From Bacteroidota bacterium (GTDB taxonomy: Bacteria; Bacteroidota; Bacteroidia; Cytophagales; Spirosomataceae), in NCBI GenBank assembly GCA_020161355.1, contig JAIUOF010000003.1:1-64000 (forward strand): 64,000 nucleotides of DNA, read 5' to 3'. The number at the start of each line of letters is the position of its first letter. The first letter of the stretch is position 1. Positions 42,677-52,044 of this stretch are shown here, in pieces. The notes beneath the pieces are model-generated. The model saw only the letters and a list, made by a program, of their open reading frames with translations. It did no database searches and was not told the origin of the DNA. Both the position numbers and the translations under genes were made by a program.

Positions 42677-43354
42677 TCAAGTTTTGTTGTTTATTAATTG
42701 GTTATTTGAAGAAGGTCTATTAGATATTGATTTATTTTTAAAAAACATTAATATGGAAAATAGAACAAAAAATACATAAGAAACCAAAATTAAATTTATC
42801 CATTTTTGATGGTAGGGAAATTCAAAAATCATAAAGTAATTTTTGATTTGTGTCAAAAAGTCAAATCTTTGCTTACTTTCCATAAAAATAACACCTCCAC
42901 AGGCTGGACCACTAAAACTTATTGAAATCCTAGGAATCAAAACAAATTGATTTTTGATTAAATCTAATCCATAAAAATCCAATTTAAATTTTTCGCAATT
43001 ATTCAATAGTTTGATGATCTTTTCATATTCAGTAGTCGATGACAATTTAAAAATAATTCCTTTCGTACCTTTAAATGATCCTGAAATACTATCAGATACT
43101 AATTTTCTCCTAAAATTTCCAAACTCTAATGATAAAGTTGATTCATTTAATTGATCAATAAATAAAGTGTCAAATTTTGAACCAATATAAAGCGAACTAA
43201 TATCAAAGCAAATTTGACCTTCTTCACATTCTCTTTCAGGGAGATTGAACTTAATAATTCTAAAATCTCTTTCATGAAATTCTGAATATAAAAATGGTAT
43301 CAATAAAAGTGGAATGAAAACCAAAGAAATCATTCCGGGACGATAATATTTCAT
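42677..43354 (-). CDS. Hypothetical membrane protein with extracytoplasmic domain
   Basis: A 225-residue protein of unknown family. It has one N-terminal helix (about 8-24), a beta-rich extracytoplasmic part (about 25-180) with Cys in ERECEEGQICFD and GPACGG, and a second helix (about 186-206), then an Asn/Ser-rich cytosolic tail. It is very AT-rich and lies just upstream of the toxin-antitoxin pair, so the block 42061-43354 may have been acquired together. Confidence 0.6.
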   Translation of the reverse strand: MKYYRPGMISLVFIPLLLIPFLYSEFHERDFRIIKFNLPERECEEGQICFDISSLYIGSKFDTLFIDQLNESTLSLEFGNFRRKLVSDSISGSFKGTKGIIFKLSSTTEYEKIIKLLNNCEKFKLDFYGLDLIKNQFVLIPRISISFSGPACGGVIFMESKQRFDFLTQIKNYFMIFEFPYHQKWINLILVSYVFFVLFSILMFFKNKSISNRPSSNNQLINNKT

Positions 43355-43411
43355 AACAATGGAATAATAATCAAATATAACTAAATAATTAGTTATTCCA
43401 AATATGGTAAC

Positions 43412-44572
43412 TTATTTCCCCAGTTCAAACGCCAAATTCTCCATCATTTCCAAACATTTTTCCATCTGGTCAATACTCAAAAATTCATTAGCACGGTGTG
43501 CCTGAGCAATATCCCCCGGGCCGCAAATCACTGATTCAAAGCCTGCCAGGGCAAATTGCCCCGCTTCTGCTGCATAGGCTACGGTTTTAAGTTCGGTATT
43601 GCCGGATATCTTTTGTATCAACGGTACTATTTCTAAATGCTCAGGTGTATCTAATGGTGGCACCGGGGGATGATCTTCCTCTGTAATGATTTTAGCACCG
43701 GCAAAGCGGGTCTGCAATTCTTTCTCCAATTCTTTGCAATAGGCATCAAACTCATTCAATATTTCTTCCAAGCTGCTTTTCGGAATGATCCTTACATCCC
43801 AGTAGAAAGTACATTTATCGGATATAACATTGGGAGCTATTCCACCATTGAACTGTCCAACGTGAATAGAAGTATGATTTGGTGTAAACCTGTCATCGGT
43901 TTCACCACGCTCTACAAGCTCATTCATTTTATTTTCGAGCCAAACCACCAGTTTAGCAGCTACATGAATGGCACTCACCTCCTGCTTGATACGACTACTA
44001 TGCCCGGCAGAGCCAAAAACGGTAGTTTTTAATACACAAATGCCTTTTTGCCCAACCACAGGACTCATCATAGTAGCCTCGCCAATGATCGCAAATTTTG
44101 GCTTCTCTTTATAAAAATTCTTAACCGCCAAAGCCATATTGTAGCCTTGAAGACAGCCTACTTCTTCATCATAAGAGAAAGCAAAATACACCGGTTTTTG
44201 CAAATTAGCCTGCTGGAATTTCTCAATACTTGCGAGGCAACAGGCAATAAAACCTTTCATATCGCAAGAACCTCTGGCATAAAGCTTTCCATCTTTTTCG
44301 GTCAAAACAAAAGGTTCAGTGTGCCAGTCCTGGCCTTTTACAGGTACTACATCAGTATGTGCTGAAAGGATCACACCACCATCTACTGCCGGGCCGATGC
44401 GGCAATGTATGAGTTTTTTGTCTTTTTCTTCGTTTTCAACAAATTGAAAATCAACCCCTTTGTTTTTTAAATAATCACCAATAAAATCTGCAATACTTAA
44501 ATTGCTCTGACTACCCAACACCTCAAAACTCACCAGTTTACTGAGGATTTCCTTAGTTTTTTCCAATAACAT
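43412..44572 (-). CDS. argE: M20 peptidase, acetylornithine deacetylase (ArgE) type
   Basis: A 386-residue zinc hydrolase that removes acetyl from N-acetyl amino acids. Starting at the ATG at 44572 it shows LSAHTDVVPV, YARGSCDMKGF, SYDEEVGC, the GHSS segment of the dimerisation domain, and a C-terminal GDIAQAHRANEF. These match ArgE. A longer frame reading back to 44680 overlaps the transporter gene and lacks similarity. It follows the YfcC carrier gene by 11 bp, so import and deacylation of N-acyl amino acids is a plausible joint role. A biosynthetic arginine role is also possible. Confidence 0.83.
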   Translation of the reverse strand: MLLEKTKEILSKLVSFEVLGSQSNLSIADFIGDYLKNKGVDFQFVENEEKDKKLIHCRIGPAVDGGVILSAHTDVVPVKGQDWHTEPFVLTEKDGKLYARGSCDMKGFIACCLASIEKFQQANLQKPVYFAFSYDEEVGCLQGYNMALAVKNFYKEKPKFAIIGEATMMSPVVGQKGICVLKTTVFGSAGHSSRIKQEVSAIHVAAKLVVWLENKMNELVERGETDDRFTPNHTSIHVGQFNGGIAPNVISDKCTFYWDVRIIPKSSLEEILNEFDAYCKELEKELQTRFAGAKIITEEDHPPVPPLDTPEHLEIVPLIQKISGNTELKTVAYAAEAGQFALAGFESVICGPGDIAQAHRANEFLSIDQMEKCLEMMENLAFELGK

Positions 44573-44583
44573 AAATAAAAAAA

Positions 44584-45975
44584 TTAGGCCGGACCATAAT
44601 GAATATACACCGAAATCCAGACAAAAATAATGACCAAAAGGAGAAGAATCCCTACCACCGGGGCAATAAATCGAAGCCATCGCTCAAAAGGTACCCGGCA
44701 AAGGGCAATCATAGCGATGAGCCCTCCAAAAGTTGGATTGATCAGATTAGACACACCATCAGCTACCTGAAAAGCCAAAACCACCGTTTGTTTGGTCAAA
44801 TGCAGCATTTCACCCAAAGGAATTAAAATCGGCAAAGTGGCCAAAGCCTGTCCAGAGCCGCTTGGAATCACGAAGTTCATGAAACTTTGGGTAGCGACCA
44901 TGCCTAAAGCAGAAAGATAAGTGGGCAAACCCTGAAGCAGTTCTGCGAGGGCATTGGTGATTGTGTCGCTCACTTTTCCTTGCTCAAGAATGATGCGAAT
45001 TGTAGCCGCAAAACCAACCATAAATGCCCCGGGCGTAACTTTTGAAACTGAATCGAGGATCAATTCGCCAATTTCAATATTATTTTTTTTCAAAAAGAAA
45101 ACCAAAACCAAAGAGAACATCAGGAACAGACCGGAGATTTCGTTGAGATACCATTTTAATTCAAAAACTCCGAAAATCATTACAATCAGCATCACAAAAA
45201 ACAAAGCCACTATCCAATAATCTTTGGATTTCATTCTGAAATCTGAAATTGCCTTGGAGAGACTGATTCCCTCGGTTTTGATACCGTAAGCCAGGCTTTT
45301 TGATGGGTTCTTCAGTGTTATTTTGAAATACCTGACATTGTACCAGGCCATTATGGTCAATCCTAAAAAGCAAAGTACTGACCGTAAAATTGCTCCTGAA
45401 AAAAGTGGCAAATCTGCGATTTTGTGTGCAGTACCTACGGTGTAAGGATTAAATGGAGACAGTCCAAAACCTACCGTAACCCCGCCGATGGCAATACCAG
45501 TAGCTAAAACCAAATCACCACCTATGGCCAGACTCAGCACCGTTGCTATTGGAATCATGGCGATATTGTTTTCATAACCAATAAAAACACCCAGCATTCC
45601 ATATATAAAAGTCATCAAAACGATAAGTAATTTTTGACGATTATGACCTAGTTTTCTTACAAAAGTGCCCACGGCGTTTTCGACAGCACCACTGGCATTC
45701 ATAAACCCAAACATAATTCCACTCGAAATAATAATATAAATCACTTCAATCGCAGCTTTGAACCCCTGAGGCATGGCATAAAAAATAGCAGTGGGATTTA
45801 ACTGAGGTTTTTCCACCTCATGAAAAGTACCCGGTATCACTTTCCCTTTCCCATCAACCATAAGCCTCTCAAACTCGCCGGACGGCACCAAAAGTGTCAG
45901 AATATACCCCAAGACTATCATTCCGAAGAGCATCACCACCGGATGCGGAATATAGTCATACCATTTTTTATTCAT
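44584..45975 (-). CDS. YfcC family (DcuC-type) transporter
   Basis: A 463-residue protein with about 12 helices. It matches the YfcC/C4-dicarboxylate-carrier-like family: IPHPVVMLFGMIVLGYILTLLVPSGEF at the start, GYENNIAMIPIATVLSLAIGGD, VGFGLSPFNPYTVG, FMNFVIPSGSGQALATLPILIPLGE and VSNLINPTFGGLIAMI. Members have been linked to C4-dicarboxylate, basic amino-acid or peptide-like substrates. It is the first gene of an operon with the ArgE-type deacylase, which suggests N-acylated amino acids as substrate. Confidence 0.85.
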   Translation of the reverse strand: MNKKWYDYIPHPVVMLFGMIVLGYILTLLVPSGEFERLMVDGKGKVIPGTFHEVEKPQLNPTAIFYAMPQGFKAAIEVIYIIISSGIMFGFMNASGAVENAVGTFVRKLGHNRQKLLIVLMTFIYGMLGVFIGYENNIAMIPIATVLSLAIGGDLVLATGIAIGGVTVGFGLSPFNPYTVGTAHKIADLPLFSGAILRSVLCFLGLTIMAWYNVRYFKITLKNPSKSLAYGIKTEGISLSKAISDFRMKSKDYWIVALFFVMLIVMIFGVFELKWYLNEISGLFLMFSLVLVFFLKKNNIEIGELILDSVSKVTPGAFMVGFAATIRIILEQGKVSDTITNALAELLQGLPTYLSALGMVATQSFMNFVIPSGSGQALATLPILIPLGEMLHLTKQTVVLAFQVADGVSNLINPTFGGLIAMIALCRVPFERWLRFIAPVVGILLLLVIIFVWISVYIHYGPA

Positions 45976-46084
45976 TAATACTTAGATTATTTGCTTGCTT
46001 GATGTTTATTTTGTTGCAAATTAAAACCAAAAGCATTGGTTGGAATGTTATTAAAGAGAATATTTAAAATTTAAACCCCAAATT

Positions 46085-46525
46085 ATGTACTCATTAATTC
46101 TAACTCTTCATCATTATGTTGCATTTATTGCGTTGATATTGCTTGCATGGGCTACCTTAAATGGAATTCTAGGCTCAAATTCAGAGAAGGTTTTTGAGGA
46201 CAAGCACCGCAAAATCAATTCTTTTGCACTTATAGCCACTCACACCATGTTATTGTTGGGACTAATCCTCTTGGTGGTTTCTCCTGTGGCACAACATGCT
46301 TTTTCAGACATGGGTGCTGCTATGAAAAACGCAGAGGCTAGAAAAGCTGTCGTTGAACATCCGTTTACAAATATCATTGCAGTGGTACTGGCAACAATCG
46401 GTAATGCAAAATCTAAAAAAGCATTAGGAAATGGTCGTAAATTTAAAGTATCGTTCATATTTTACGGACTTGCTTTGTTATTGATTTTGAGCCGGTTGCC
46501 TTTTGAAAAACTTTTTAGTTTTTAA
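46085..46525 (+). CDS. Four-TM hypothetical membrane protein
   Basis: A 146-residue protein with four helices (about 8-28, 47-68, 95-114, 123-142). His10, His11 and His53 lie in or near the first two helices, a layout that would suit haem binding as in small cytochrome b-type proteins, but no established motif is seen. Its stop abuts the ATG of the DCC-family gene, so the two are coupled and may work together in membrane redox. Confidence 0.65.
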   Translation: MYSLILTLHHYVAFIALILLAWATLNGILGSNSEKVFEDKHRKINSFALIATHTMLLLGLILLVVSPVAQHAFSDMGAAMKNAEARKAVVEHPFTNIIAVVLATIGNAKSKKALGNGRKFKVSFIFYGLALLLILSRLPFEKLFSF

Positions 46526-46921
46526 ATGAACCACCCGGTAATATTTTTTGATGGCGTTTGCAATCTATGCAATGGTGCGGTCAGAACCGTAATCAAATTA
46601 GATAGCAAACGCCATTTTCGTTTTTCTTCTCTTCAATCTGAATTTGCTAAACGCACCCTCCAACCCTTTCACATCAACACCACCAATTCCGATTCGATTA
46701 TCCTTTTGGAAAACAACCATATTTATCAAAAGTCAGAGGCGTTATTCAGAATAATCAAAAAACTAAAGTGGATTAACTTTTTGAATGTTTTTTCACGGAT
46801 ACCCTTCAAGGTTAGCAATTTGATATATGATTTTATTGCAAAAAATCGATACAATTTATTTGGCAAAAAAGAAAATTGCCCTCTTCCTGATAGAAATCTT
46901 GATTGGTTGTTTTTAGGCTAA
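46526..46921 (+). CDS. DCC family thiol-disulfide oxidoreductase-like protein (DUF393)
   Basis: A 131-residue protein with the name-giving DGVCNLC motif (Asp9, Cys12, Cys15) near the N-terminus in a thioredoxin-like fold. RFSSLQSEFAKR, SDSIILLENNHIYQKSEA and RIPFKVSNLIYDFIAKNRYNLFGKK are also typical of the family. The CxxC pair suggests redox or metal binding; the physiological role is not known. It is coupled to the upstream four-TM gene. Confidence 0.83.
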   Translation: MNHPVIFFDGVCNLCNGAVRTVIKLDSKRHFRFSSLQSEFAKRTLQPFHINTTNSDSIILLENNHIYQKSEALFRIIKKLKWINFLNVFSRIPFKVSNLIYDFIAKNRYNLFGKKENCPLPDRNLDWLFLG

Positions 46922-47160
46922 AACCAATTATTTATGATTTTGGTCTGATTATACATTAAAAAATACCTCCCGTTAACTTATTATTTCCTTCGAAAAATAA
47001 AAATGTAATTTTATACTGGTCATTAAAACTAGCTTTGAATAAAATATATAGTCATGAAAACTATTTTAAAATCCAACAACAATATTTATTTCATTTTTTG
47101 CCCTTTCGGCTGATTATCCCGAACTTGCATCATATTTCATCAATAAAAAGCAAGTAAAAA

Positions 47161-48786
47161 ATGCAAAATGCTATTTATAATGTACCTGTGCCTCAAAATG
47201 AACCTGTTTTGAATTATGCACCGGGTAGTCCGGAAAAAGCCAGTCTTCAAAAAGCAATTGAAAATTTCAGAAGCGGTCAAATCGAAATCCCAATGTACAT
47301 TGGTTCTGAAAAAGTTTTTACAGATAAGAAAACAAAACTTTCGCCTCCTCACGATCACCAGCATTTTTTAGGTTTTGCCGCAGAAGGGGACGCCAGCCAT
47401 GTAAATGCAGCAATAGACGCCGCACTTAATGCTAGAAAAGCCTGGGCGGAGCTGCCATGGAGCGAAAGAGCCGCAGTTTTTCTAAAAGCCGCCGATTTAC
47501 TTGCCGGACCCTACAGGGCAAAAATAAACGCAGCCACAATGCTTGGACAATCAAAAAATGCTTTTCAGGCAGAAATCGATTCTGCTTGTGAACTTATCGA
47601 CTTTCTAAGATTTAATGTGGCTTTTTATCAGGAAATTATGAATGAGCAGCCTCAATCATCAAAAGGGGTGTGGAATAAAATGGAATATCGACCACTGGAA
47701 GGTTTTGTGTTTGCTTTAACTCCGTTCAATTTCACTGCCATTGCCGGAAATTTACCTTCAAGTGCGGCTTTGATGGGCAATGTGGTAGTATGGAAACCTG
47801 CTCATACCCAGCTTTATTCTGCCAATGTGATTATGGAAGTCTTCCGTGAAGCCGGAGTGCCGGACGGTGTAATCAACCTGATAAATACGGATGGACCTAT
47901 GACAGGAGATATTATTTTCTCTCACCCAGACTTTGCCGGGATCCATTTCACGGGTAGTACCGGAGTGTTTCAACATATTTGGAAAACCATTGGTCAAAAT
48001 ATCTCAAAATACAAATCATATCCAAGAATTGTAGGTGAAACCGGAGGAAAAGACTTTGTGATTGCTCATAAATCGGCTGATGCCAAAGCTGTGGCTGTGG
48101 GATTGGTAAGAGGTGCATTTGAATATCAGGGACAAAAATGCTCGGCAGCATCAAGAGCATATATTCCTTCCAATCTTTGGGAAGATGTAAAAAAATATAT
48201 GCAGGCTGACCTTGCTGAAATAAAAATGGGGCCAACAGAAGACTTCGGAAATTTTGTAAATGCAGTTATTGATGAAAAAGCATTTAACAAAATCTCAAAT
48301 TACATCACCGAAGCTAAAAAATCGAATAAGATTGAAGTAATTGCCGGTGGAAATTTTGACAAATCTGTTGGGTATTTTATAGAGCCTACTGTTTTATTAA
48401 CGACCGACCCACATTACATTACGATGGAAGAAGAGATTTTTGGGCCAGTTTTGACCATTTATGTTTATGATGAAAACAAATGGGAAGAGACACTGGAATT
48501 AGTCAATACTACCTCGCCTTACGCATTGACAGGGGCTGTATTTTCTCAGGATCGGTATGCCATTGACCAGGCGACCAAAACTCTTACTGATGCTGCCGGC
48601 AACTTTTATATTAATGACAAACCAACGGGTGCGGTGGTTGGTCAGCAACCTTTTGGAGGAGCAAGAGCCTCGGGAACTAACGACAAAGCCGGTTCAAAAC
48701 TCAACTTGCTGCGTTGGGTCAATGCCCGGACCATCAAAGAGACTTTCGTGTCACCAACAGATTATAAGTATCCGTTTTTGGGATAA
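47161..48786 (+). CDS. pruA: L-glutamate gamma-semialdehyde dehydrogenase (delta-1-pyrroline-5-carboxylate dehydrogenase)
   Basis: Oxidises glutamate semialdehyde (in equilibrium with pyrroline-5-carboxylate) to glutamate with NAD, the last step of proline and ornithine/arginine breakdown. The 541-residue aldehyde dehydrogenase has the general base Glu293 in GETGGKD, the catalytic Cys327 in QGQKCSAASR, and PFGGARASGTNDKAGS near the end. The length and the N-terminal NEPVLNYAPGSPEKASLQKAI match the monofunctional PruA of Bacteroidota. The 240-bp upstream region holds no gene but has a TTGCATCATA word (47125-47134), also found twice before the TonB-type gene. Confidence 0.92.
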   Translation: MQNAIYNVPVPQNEPVLNYAPGSPEKASLQKAIENFRSGQIEIPMYIGSEKVFTDKKTKLSPPHDHQHFLGFAAEGDASHVNAAIDAALNARKAWAELPWSERAAVFLKAADLLAGPYRAKINAATMLGQSKNAFQAEIDSACELIDFLRFNVAFYQEIMNEQPQSSKGVWNKMEYRPLEGFVFALTPFNFTAIAGNLPSSAALMGNVVVWKPAHTQLYSANVIMEVFREAGVPDGVINLINTDGPMTGDIIFSHPDFAGIHFTGSTGVFQHIWKTIGQNISKYKSYPRIVGETGGKDFVIAHKSADAKAVAVGLVRGAFEYQGQKCSAASRAYIPSNLWEDVKKYMQADLAEIKMGPTEDFGNFVNAVIDEKAFNKISNYITEAKKSNKIEVIAGGNFDKSVGYFIEPTVLLTTDPHYITMEEEIFGPVLTIYVYDENKWEETLELVNTTSPYALTGAVFSQDRYAIDQATKTLTDAAGNFYINDKPTGAVVGQQPFGGARASGTNDKAGSKLNLLRWVNARTIKETFVSPTDYKYPFLG

Positions 48787-48795
48787 TCTAACATT

Positions 48796-48830
48796 AAAAA
48801 AGGCACAGATTAATATTTGTGCCTTTTGTT
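48796..48830 (+). terminator. Intrinsic terminator after pruA
   Basis: A 10-bp stem has arms AAAAGGCACA (48798-48807) and TGTGCCTTTT (48817-48826) with a 9-nt AT-rich loop, followed by a T-rich tract. Confidence 0.75.
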
Positions 48831-48864
48831 ATTATTTTCTACTTTTAGAATCCTGGCTCTAAGC

Positions 48865-49626
48865 TTAAGATTCAATATCAAATTTCACAAACAATTGCCT
48901 GATTTTTGATAGAGGTTTCCACCAGAGGGTGTACCATTTAGGTTTAATTCCGTTTAATTTCCAGGCTTTTCTATCTTCAAGATTGGCAGTCAGCCGGTGT
49001 TTTAAAGATGCGTTGGAAGTGCCGCCAGTTCTCATGGTCATCAGCACTTTGGAAATATGCTTACTACTTACATTATTTTTATACAAAATCCTGAGCATCA
49101 ACTCATAATCACCCGCACAAACCAAATCGGTTCTATAATATCCATATTTCTCATACGCCGATTTTTTGAGATAAAAAGCAATGTGTGGAGGCATGAAACC
49201 ATTTAACCAATTTTCTTTCCGGTATTCCTCTACTTTCCAGTATCTTACTACCTTGTGCTCGCTGCCAGCGTTGACAAACTGTACGTCACCATAAATAGAA
49301 TCAGTACCGTATTGATCAAAAGCGGCTGAAACGGCAGAAAGTACATCATCAGAAGGGTAAAAATCATCTGCACCTATTATACCTATTATTTCGCCCTGAG
49401 CCATTTTCAGCCCTTTGTTCATGGCATCATATATGCCATTGTCTTTTTCGGAGATATATCTGATCCTGTCTTTATATTTTTCAAGAATTTCAACCGTGGC
49501 ATCCTTGGAGCCACCATCAATCACAATATATTCAAAATCATTAAAATCCTGACTAAGAACACTTTGGATGGTTTGCTCAATGGTGGAAGCACTATTATAA
49601 CATACCGTAATTATACTGATTTTCAT
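48865..49626 (-). CDS. Glycosyltransferase family 2
   Basis: A 253-residue GT-A enzyme starting at MKISIITVCYNS (ATG at 49626). It has VIDGGSKDATVEIL for nucleotide-sugar binding, EKDNGIYDAMNKGL, the metal-binding GADDFYP (DxD-like), and a downstream PPHIAFYLKKSAYEKYG ... CAGDYELMLR with the likely catalytic Asp. It lacks membrane helices apart from peripheral aromatic patches. It probably adds a sugar to a polysaccharide or lipid-linked precursor. No polysaccharide cluster surrounds it. Confidence 0.85.
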   Translation of the reverse strand: MKISIITVCYNSASTIEQTIQSVLSQDFNDFEYIVIDGGSKDATVEILEKYKDRIRYISEKDNGIYDAMNKGLKMAQGEIIGIIGADDFYPSDDVLSAVSAAFDQYGTDSIYGDVQFVNAGSEHKVVRYWKVEEYRKENWLNGFMPPHIAFYLKKSAYEKYGYYRTDLVCAGDYELMLRILYKNNVSSKHISKVLMTMRTGGTSNASLKHRLTANLEDRKAWKLNGIKPKWYTLWWKPLSKIRQLFVKFDIES

Positions 49627-49730
49627 TTGGGCGATTTTTTGCCTTTTAATGCACAAATTTAGGGCTTTTTACGTTTTAAATATTGAATGTGAGGAATAAA
49701 AAGGCTTTATCAAAACTACAAAAAAACATT

Positions 49731-50783
49731 ATGCCACGATTTTTTATATATTTTATTTCAAAGAAAGACTTTTCCTTTTTACTGATATTTGGTTTTATAA
49801 GTATTTTTTCGAATGCTCAAACTACTGTAAAATATCAAAATCTCGTAATGGAAGGAGGCGGAATAAAGGGTATAGCATACGGCGGAGCATTACAGGAACT
49901 GGACAAAAAAGGCATTTTACATGACATAAAAAGAGTGGCCGGCACTTCGGCAGGGGCGATACAGGCCTGCTTGTTGTCAATAGGTTATACGCCCGAAGAA
50001 ATTATTGAAATCGTAAACGATACGCCCATTGAGTCGTTTAACGATGACGGGTTTGTTTCGAAAGCCACCAAGCGGCTTTTTAAAGAATACGGTTGGTTTA
50101 GAGGGGATAGCTTTTTACAGAAAATGGAAGAAGTTATTTACAAAAGAACCGGAAATGCCGACCTGACTTTTGAGGAGCTCCATCATCTGGCGAGTTCTTT
50201 TCCATTTCGGGATCTCTATGTGACTGGTACCAACCTTACCAATCAATCGCTGGAAGTTTTTTCTTTTGAAACTTACCCCAAAATGAGAATCGCCGATGCG
50301 GTGAGGATTTCAATGTCAATCCCGCTGTATTACAGAAGCCTGTGGGTGGATAAACAAGGGTATATTTACGATAAAAAACCTCAAAATGTAGAAGCGGGTT
50401 TATTTGTAGACGGAGGCCTGCTGCTTAATTTCCCTGTTGATATTTTTGATGATGCCAGATATATAGAGGAGGGGCAAAATGGATCGGTTTTCAACCCGTT
50501 TACTTTGGGATTAAGGCTGGAAAAGAGCCAACTTATTGAGCATGAACTTTCCAAAAAAAGCAAACCCATGACATTTGATATCGTTGATATGAATTCTTAT
50601 ATGGATGCTTTGGGAGGTTTGATTATGCGAAATATTAATCCGCCCAACCCAAGGGAGGTTGAGCGTACTGTCTATATCAATGACCTCGGATTGAGTGCAA
50701 GAGTAAGGAAAGTGCCGGAAGGCGAAAAATCTAAAATGATGCAAGCTGGCAGACAAGCGGTGGATGAGTTTTTTAATCGCTGA
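49731..50783 (+). CDS. Patatin-like phospholipase, exported
   Basis: A 350-residue lipid acyl hydrolase with the Ser-Asp dyad. The oxyanion loop GGGIKG (42-47), the nucleophile Ser73 in GTSAG and Asp227 in FVDGG are all intact. The ATG at 49731 gives a leader (FSFLLIFGFISIFSNAQ) pointing to secretion; an upstream TTG/GTG would add 16 or 14 residues. The insertion between strand regions (about 90-190) is charged. It may act on membrane phospholipids. Its 3' end overlaps the convergent sigma-factor gene by 11 bp. Confidence 0.85.
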   Translation: MPRFFIYFISKKDFSFLLIFGFISIFSNAQTTVKYQNLVMEGGGIKGIAYGGALQELDKKGILHDIKRVAGTSAGAIQACLLSIGYTPEEIIEIVNDTPIESFNDDGFVSKATKRLFKEYGWFRGDSFLQKMEEVIYKRTGNADLTFEELHHLASSFPFRDLYVTGTNLTNQSLEVFSFETYPKMRIADAVRISMSIPLYYRSLWVDKQGYIYDKKPQNVEAGLFVDGGLLLNFPVDIFDDARYIEEGQNGSVFNPFTLGLRLEKSQLIEHELSKKSKPMTFDIVDMNSYMDALGGLIMRNINPPNPREVERTVYINDLGLSARVRKVPEGEKSKMMQAGRQAVDEFFNR

Positions 50784-52002
50784 TAAATTTTTTGGTGATC
50801 AGCAGTTTTTCTTTTTCATTTTTGCAAAAATGGCTGGCCTTTTCATAACATTCATTTGCCAGCTGAGAATTAGTCTCACGGTTTAAATCTCCTTTCAAAG
50901 TCCAGTAAAATTGATTTTCTGGAAATTGATTTTTTTCTAATTCTTTTATTGCAGGTTCTGTACCTTCTGATTTCCAAAGTGCAAAAATTCGGCTCAAGGC
51001 AACCATTGGCGATGGATTGGTCTGGTCAAGAATATCATAAAGAAGATAAATATTCCGCCATTTTAAATGGTTATCACCCTTAAAAACTTGCCAGTAAGCT
51101 ATGCTTGCCTCAATATAATAGGTTGATTTTTCGGGCCATCCCGAGGCTTTTTGTAAATAAAAAAAGCCTTTTTCTATGAGTTCCTGATTCCAGAGTGAGC
51201 AGTCTTGTTCTTCCAATAAAATGATTTCTCCATCTACACCCAGCCGTGCATTTTGTCTGGAAACATAAAAACACATTAAAGCCATGAGAGCATTTACTTC
51301 ATGCGTGTTAGTCTTTGGATTTTTCAATAAAAGGTAGGCTAAGTTCATAGCTTCAGCACACAAGTCTTCTCTTATCAGGTTTTTCCCGGACTCAGAATAA
51401 TAGCCTTCAGTGAAAATCAAATAAATAATCTTTAGTACATTTTCCAATCTTGACTTCACTAATATTTCATTTGAAAAATCCAGCTCTAAATCCTCGGTTT
51501 TTAGTTTTGCCTTTGCTCTTTGAATCTTCTTATGCACACTTTCTTTATTGGAAAGCAGTGCTGAGGCGATTTCCTCCTGGCCTAATCCACCCAAAATTCT
51601 CAATGCCAGACAAATTTGAGCATCATTTGATATAATTGGATTACAAATCGTAAAAATCATTTTCAATTGGCTGTCAGAAATGTTTGACTCTGAGAAATCT
51701 GCAAATTGTTCAGGTTCATTTTCCTGAAATGCTATAATATTTTGAATTATTTTTTCTGAAAAATTCTTTTCTCTTTTCAAAATATTCAAAGCCTTGTTTT
51801 GTGCCACCGTGTAAAGCCATGCCTGAGGATTAGGCGGAATACCCGCATAAGGCCAGGTTTCGACCGCTTTAAGAAAAGTTTCGCTGGCGATGTCCTGTGC
51901 CAATTCAATTTGATTGAAGCCAAATTTTTTCGCCAGCACCGAAATGAGTTTTCCAAATTCAGTCTTAAAAAGATGTGGCCATATTTCCTCTGTTTTATGC
52001 AT
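50773..52002 (-). CDS. ECF42-type RNA polymerase sigma factor with DUF6596 extension
   Basis: A 409-residue sigma factor. Region 2 covers about 15-80 (LAQDIASETFLKAVETWPYAGIPPNPQAWLYTVAQNKALN) and region 4 about 120-175 (LALRILGGLGQEEIASALLSNKESVHKKIQRAK). A large helical C-terminal extension follows (IYLIFTEGYYSESGKNLIREDLCAEAMNLAYLL) with TPR-like character. This architecture defines the ECF42 group, which has no anti-sigma partner and is linked to DGPF/YCII proteins. Such a gene lies directly upstream on the same strand. Confidence 0.88.
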   Translation of the reverse strand: MHKTEEIWPHLFKTEFGKLISVLAKKFGFNQIELAQDIASETFLKAVETWPYAGIPPNPQAWLYTVAQNKALNILKREKNFSEKIIQNIIAFQENEPEQFADFSESNISDSQLKMIFTICNPIISNDAQICLALRILGGLGQEEIASALLSNKESVHKKIQRAKAKLKTEDLELDFSNEILVKSRLENVLKIIYLIFTEGYYSESGKNLIREDLCAEAMNLAYLLLKNPKTNTHEVNALMALMCFYVSRQNARLGVDGEIILLEEQDCSLWNQELIEKGFFYLQKASGWPEKSTYYIEASIAYWQVFKGDNHLKWRNIYLLYDILDQTNPSPMVALSRIFALWKSEGTEPAIKELEKNQFPENQFYWTLKGDLNRETNSQLANECYEKASHFCKNEKEKLLITKKFISD

Positions 52003-52044
52003 AAGATTAAGCTCCGGGTTTCCCGGAGCATGTTTACAAAAATT

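Noticed and set aside
44573..44680. N-terminal extension of the ArgE-type frame
   Set aside because: It overlaps the transporter gene and lacks similarity; the ATG at 44572 begins the conserved domain.
47054..47113. Short ATG frame of 19 codons upstream of pruA
   Set aside because: Too short and without leader-peptide features or a following attenuator-like hairpin.
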